Assembly (NCBI GenBank): GCA_017694795.1
Contig: JADIMM010000071.1
Location: 1 to 53,593 of the forward strand
Direction of reading: 5' to 3'
Length of the DNA: 53,593 bases
Source of the DNA: Candidatus Gallitreponema excrementavium
GTDB taxonomy: Bacteria > Spirochaetota > Spirochaetia > Treponematales > Treponemataceae
Both the position numbers and the translations under genes were made by a program. Within the stretch, counting starts at the first letter, position 1, and each line of letters starts with the position of its first letter. Below, piece after piece: positions 50,358 to 53,593 of the stretch. The notes beneath the pieces are model-generated. The model saw only the letters and a program-made list of their open reading frames with translations. It ran no database searches and was not told where the DNA came from.

Positions 50358-51692
50358 TTAAAACATTCCCCCCATCTGTCCCATAAACTTGGCCTGCATT
50401 CCCTTGTTTTTTGAAAATTTCTTCATCATAAGTTTTGTTTTTTCAAACTGCTTTATAAGCCTGTTGACTTCTGCAACGGAAGTCCCGGATCCCTTTGCAA
50501 TGCGTTTCCTTCTGGAAGGACCTATGATAAGGTAGTTTTCCCTTTCCTTTTTCGTCATTGAAAGAATTATTGCCTCCTGGTATTTCAACCCGCTGGTATC
50601 AATATCAGAGTCCCCAATCTGTCCGGAAAACCCAGGAATCATCTCCAAAAGAGATTCCACAGGCCCCATTTTTTTTACACGCTGTAACTGCTCAAGCATA
50701 TCCTGCAACGTGAAAGTATTGGACGCCATTTTTTTCTGGAGCTTAAGGGCTTCTTCTTCATCGATTGTTTTCTGGGCTTTTTCCACCAAAGAAACAATAT
50801 CCCCCATTCCCAAAATCCTGCTGGCTATCCGCTCCGGATAAAAAGGTTCAAAATCTTCTATTTTTTCCCCGGTTCCGGTGAAAAGAACCGGTTTACCGGT
50901 AATGGATTTTAATGACAGGGCAGCGCCCCCCCTGGCATCAGAATCAAATTTTGTGAGGATTACACCGGAAAGTCCAAGCCGTTCGTCAAAAGCCTTGGCT
51001 ATGTCAACTGCATTCTGACCGGTCATAGAATCCGCAACAAGAATTGTTTCATCCGGCGTCAAAGCCTTCTTTACAGCTTCTATTTCAGCCATCATCGGCT
51101 CATCAATCTGCAACCGTCCGGCGGTATCAACAATAACCGTGTCAATACCGTTTTTCTTTGCATAAACCAAAGCGTTCCTGGCAACTTTAAGAGCGTCTTT
51201 TGATTCTTCTTTGTATACAGGAACCCCAATTTTTTCACCGAGAATTGACAGCTGTTCCACAGCTGCCGGCCTTACCAAGTCTGCTGCCACAAGGAGGGGG
51301 TTTCTCCCCTCTTTTTTTAATTTAGCTGCAAGTTTCGCTGCGGAAGTAGTTTTTCCTGACCCTTGAAGCCCTATAAACATTATCACAGACTGGGTATCCG
51401 GCCCCTTAAGGGCAAGGTCCGTCTTTTTATCACCCAAAAGGGCAACCATTCTGTCATAAACAATCTTAACAAACTGGTCTCCAGGATTAACAGATCTAAG
51501 AACCTTTTCCCCTTTTGCCTCCTCGATGGTGGCATTTACAAAGCGCCTTACAACCCGGAGATTAACATCAGCTTCAAGAAGAGCCATTTTGATTTTTTCT
51601 ACTGTCTCTTCTATATTTTTTTCTGTAATCGTAGACTTTCCACTGAGGGACTTTATTATACCCGAAAATGTATTGGTCACCTTTTCCAACAT
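50358..51692 (-). CDS. ffh: Signal recognition particle protein Ffh
   Basis: Ffh binds signal sequences and SRP RNA and delivers ribosomes to FtsY. At 444 residues it has an N domain, the GTPase G domain (GLQGSGKTTSAAKLA, DTAGRLQIDE, TKFDSDARGG) and the Met-rich M domain with PSRRKRIAKGSGTSV, the RNA-binding motif. It ends FMGQMGGMF. ATG 51692 follows GGTGGAAAAACT. It lies 38 bases downstream of gpsA, so they may share a transcript. I found no SRP RNA gene in this window. Confidence 0.96.
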   Translation of the reverse strand: MLEKVTNTFSGIIKSLSGKSTITEKNIEETVEKIKMALLEADVNLRVVRRFVNATIEEAKGEKVLRSVNPGDQFVKIVYDRMVALLGDKKTDLALKGPDTQSVIMFIGLQGSGKTTSAAKLAAKLKKEGRNPLLVAADLVRPAAVEQLSILGEKIGVPVYKEESKDALKVARNALVYAKKNGIDTVIVDTAGRLQIDEPMMAEIEAVKKALTPDETILVADSMTGQNAVDIAKAFDERLGLSGVILTKFDSDARGGAALSLKSITGKPVLFTGTGEKIEDFEPFYPERIASRILGMGDIVSLVEKAQKTIDEEEALKLQKKMASNTFTLQDMLEQLQRVKKMGPVESLLEMIPGFSGQIGDSDIDTSGLKYQEAIILSMTKKERENYLIIGPSRRKRIAKGSGTSVAEVNRLIKQFEKTKLMMKKFSKNKGMQAKFMGQMGGMF

Positions 51693-51730
51693 AGTTTTTC
51701 CACCTGTTATTCTAAAATAAAACTGTTTTC

Positions 51731-52768
51731 TTAATTAATCAGGGCATCCACAACCGACTTTGCATCTGCCTCTTTGTTCAATATCTTATAAAGAGAATTA
51801 CAAATCGGAAGCTTTAAACCCTTGGACTCTGAAATCTGGTGAATATATTTGCAGGCCACTGCACCTTCCGGAAGATACCCGATCTCGGAAATTCGGTTTA
51901 TTAAATCATCCAGATTTGAAAATTTATCAAGAATATTTTTGTTGATTATATCATGACCGAATCTTCTGTTTCTTCCATATTTGCTGCGGCAGGTTACATC
52001 CAGGTCCCCTACGCCGGAAATCGAAACAAAGGTTTCCTCATGGGTAGCTCCCATAGCCCGGCCAATAGTCTGTATCTCATTAAGCCCGGCAGCCAGCAGC
52101 AGGGACTGGGTGTTGTCTCCAAAAATCTTGGAATCCTCTGCAATAGCATCCAGAATTCCGTATGCCACAGCCACAACATTTTTTGCGGCGGCACAGACCT
52201 GAACCCCTACAACATCAAGGCTTGAATATACGAGAAGCCCACGGCCCTTTAAAAGCTCCCTGAACTTAATTGAATTTTTAGGATTTTCACTGGCTGCAAT
52301 CAAGCCAGTAACCTTGTTCATAGCTACTTCTTCTGCGTGGCTCGGGCCTGCTATATAAACCAGACATTTTTTGTAACATTCCGGCAAAACTTCTTCCAAA
52401 GTTTCCACAATAAGCTTTGGCCCTCCGGCAGAAGGAATAAAGCCCTTGGTAAGTATTCCAATTGTAGATGATCCGTTTTTTATATTTTCAACATCCAAAA
52501 TTTTTGCCACTGTGGAGGCCAAAAACAAAGAAGGACTCGCAAGTATTATAAATTCCTTGTCCTTTGCAACACTTTTTATATCGGTAGACGCCTTTAAGTT
52601 TTCCGGAAAAACAAAGCCGGGAAGAAATCTGTTCGTATGCTTTGTATTTATTTCGTCTACTACATCCTGTTCTAAGGCCCAGATATCGACCTGGTTTCCG
52701 GCTTCAGCCAGGGACTTTGCCATAGCTGTTCCCCAGGCTCCGGCACCAATTACTCCAACAGAACTCAT
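51731..52768 (-). CDS. gpsA: Glycerol-3-phosphate dehydrogenase [NAD(P)+]
   Basis: GpsA reduces dihydroxyacetone phosphate to sn-glycerol-3-phosphate for phospholipids. The 345-residue protein shows VGVIGAGAWGTAMAKSLAEAG (NAD site), TKGF, IAGPSHAEEV, CAAAKNVVAVAYGI with the catalytic Lys, SGVGDLDVTC and RNRRFG. The length and order fit the family. SD GGAAGG precedes ATG 52768. The 139-base gap from ndk carries AT-rich inverted repeats but no convincing terminator. Confidence 0.95.
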   Translation of the reverse strand: MSSVGVIGAGAWGTAMAKSLAEAGNQVDIWALEQDVVDEINTKHTNRFLPGFVFPENLKASTDIKSVAKDKEFIILASPSLFLASTVAKILDVENIKNGSSTIGILTKGFIPSAGGPKLIVETLEEVLPECYKKCLVYIAGPSHAEEVAMNKVTGLIAASENPKNSIKFRELLKGRGLLVYSSLDVVGVQVCAAAKNVVAVAYGILDAIAEDSKIFGDNTQSLLLAAGLNEIQTIGRAMGATHEETFVSISGVGDLDVTCRSKYGRNRRFGHDIINKNILDKFSNLDDLINRISEIGYLPEGAVACKYIHQISESKGLKLPICNSLYKILNKEADAKSVVDALIN

Positions 52769-52907
52769 ATTCCACCTTCCTTCAAGAAAAATAAGTTTTT
52801 CTTTCTCAAATTGCTAAAATCACATGCAGGTTCCATTATCGGACAAAATAAAGCTGCATGATTTAAATTTTCAAATCATAAATACCGTAATAAACCCCGT
52901 TCTCAGA

Positions 52908-53357
52908 TTAAAACCAATGCTGATTATCGTCCGTCCATGCAATTATTTCATCTTCATTAAAGAACAGGGAAATCTCCCTCTCTGCACTTTCAGGAGAATC
53001 AGAAGAATGAATAACATTCTTTGGTGTATGGGCACTGTAATCCCCCCGGATAGTACCGGGCATAGAATCATCAACGCAGGTTGCACCACAAAGCCGCCTT
53101 ACCAGCATTACAGCCTCATCACCCTCGATTACCATGGCAACTACAGGACCGGAAGTAATATACTCTATCAAGGAATAATAAAAAGATTTACCTTCGTGCT
53201 CACAATAATGTTTCTTTGCCAAATCCTCAGAAATATTCATTATTTTCAGGCCTACAATCTTAAGACCTTTCTTCTCAAATCTGTTAATAATTTCCCCGGC
53301 AATTCTCCTCTGCAAGACACCAGGTTTTAACATGGCAAATGTTCTTTGCACCCCCAT
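52908..53357 (-). CDS. ndk: Nucleoside diphosphate kinase
   Basis: The 149-residue enzyme transfers gamma-phosphate between nucleoside triphosphates. It has QRTFAMLKPGVLQRR at the N-terminus and GDEAVMLVRRLCGAT. The active-site block NVIHSSDSPESAEREI has Ser where most family members have Gly after the catalytic His. SD GGAG precedes ATG 53357. Own promoter directly upstream. Confidence 0.96.
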   Translation of the reverse strand: MGVQRTFAMLKPGVLQRRIAGEIINRFEKKGLKIVGLKIMNISEDLAKKHYCEHEGKSFYYSLIEYITSGPVVAMVIEGDEAVMLVRRLCGATCVDDSMPGTIRGDYSAHTPKNVIHSSDSPESAEREISLFFNEDEIIAWTDDNQHWF

Positions 53358-53410
53358 AATAACTCCAAAAAAATCAAGTTTTCTTAAAATTTTAATTTCA
53401 ATGTCAGATT

Positions 53411-53439
53411 ATTATAACCTATTGGTTCAAAATGGGCAA
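53411..53439 (-). promoter_or_regulatory. Promoter of ndk
   Basis: TTGCCC (53434-53439), a 17-base spacer and TATAAT (53411-53416) lie on the minus strand. Confidence 0.72.
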
Positions 53440-53456
53440 CATTTTACTTTACAACT

Positions 53457-53485
53457 TTGCCAAGGGGTAAGCAGTAAAATATAAT
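53457..53485 (+). promoter_or_regulatory. Promoter of the gene entering the right edge
   Basis: TTGCCA (53457-53462), a 17-base spacer and TATAAT (53480-53485) lie on the plus strand, back to back with the ndk promoter. A second TATAAT lies at 53516-53521. Confidence 0.68.
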
Positions 53486-53560
53486 TCCCCATAAAAAAGG
53501 TTTCCAACCATCTGTTATAATGAAATTGCAACATACCAAAAAACAGGAGGAAAGAAACCT

Positions 53561-53593
53561 ATGGAAACTTTACCACGAAAGGAGAGAAAAGAA
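53561..53593 (+). CDS. Start of an unidentified CDS (cut by window edge)
   Basis: ATG 53561 is followed by codons for METLPRKERKE to the window end. AGGAGG lies 10 bases upstream and two plus-strand promoters precede it. The basic start resembles the beginning of some TetR-type regulators, but eleven residues cannot establish that. Confidence 0.5.
   Translation, partial: METLPRKERKE

Overview
The window looks like a chromosomal segment of an anaerobic, AT-rich host-associated spirochaete, most likely Treponema or a close relative. The basis is gene content and order: HU followed by lnt, a two-membrane set (apolipoprotein N-acyltransferase, many lipoproteins, a beta-barrel protein ending in Phe), bactofilin, potABCD, NFACT, and folD beside an outer-membrane protein gene. 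This was judged by eye without database searches. Most genes are housekeeping, and GTG/TTG starts are common.

Layout: (1) 1-3.3 kb: the 3' end of an IS30-type transposase abuts a 3'-truncated baseplate J-like gene and a gp25-like gene. This is an orphan scrap of a contractile injection system. (2) 3.6-9.1 kb: M15 peptidase, then on the minus strand a cinA-C (pncC), bactofilin, response regulator, lnt, HU, rpsT and small zinc-ribbon group. (3) 9.1-16.8 kb: a JAMM-DinG helicase fusion, tRNA-Glu, glyS, uvrB, htrA and tRNA-Val. (4) 17.1-29.95 kb: one long minus-strand operon of 13 genes. (5) 30-41 kb: FAD protein, CYTH protein, a degenerate M48-like protein, pepF, envelope proteins, folD-folE2-miaB. 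(6) 41-46 kb: LapA-like, SPOR, NFACT, a second M15 peptidase and a membrane-anchored Hjc-like nuclease. (7) 46-53.6 kb: potABCD, ffh, gpsA, ndk and the first codons of another gene.

The striking part is region 4. In transcription order it encodes malate dehydrogenase (an LDH-fold enzyme with the malate-type Arg), class II fumarase, HdrB, HdrC, HdrA, MvhD/FlxD, FlxC, FlxB, FlxA, a FrdB-like iron-sulfur protein, a FrdA-like flavoprotein, an AAEx-family transporter (the family of succinate exporter SucE and aspartate:alanine exchanger AspT) and a thioredoxin-like [2Fe-2S] ferredoxin. Many genes overlap or nearly touch. A good promoter lies upstream of mdh and an intrinsic terminator follows the last gene. 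The set spells oxaloacetate to malate to fumarate to succinate plus export. The fumarate reductase has no membrane anchor subunit and is instead embedded in a complete HdrABC-FlxABCD electron-bifurcation module. My inference is a soluble NADH:fumarate reductase that may couple fumarate reduction to ferredoxin reduction. No DsrC, CoM/CoB or hydrogenase gene that would give Hdr its usual partner lies in the operon.
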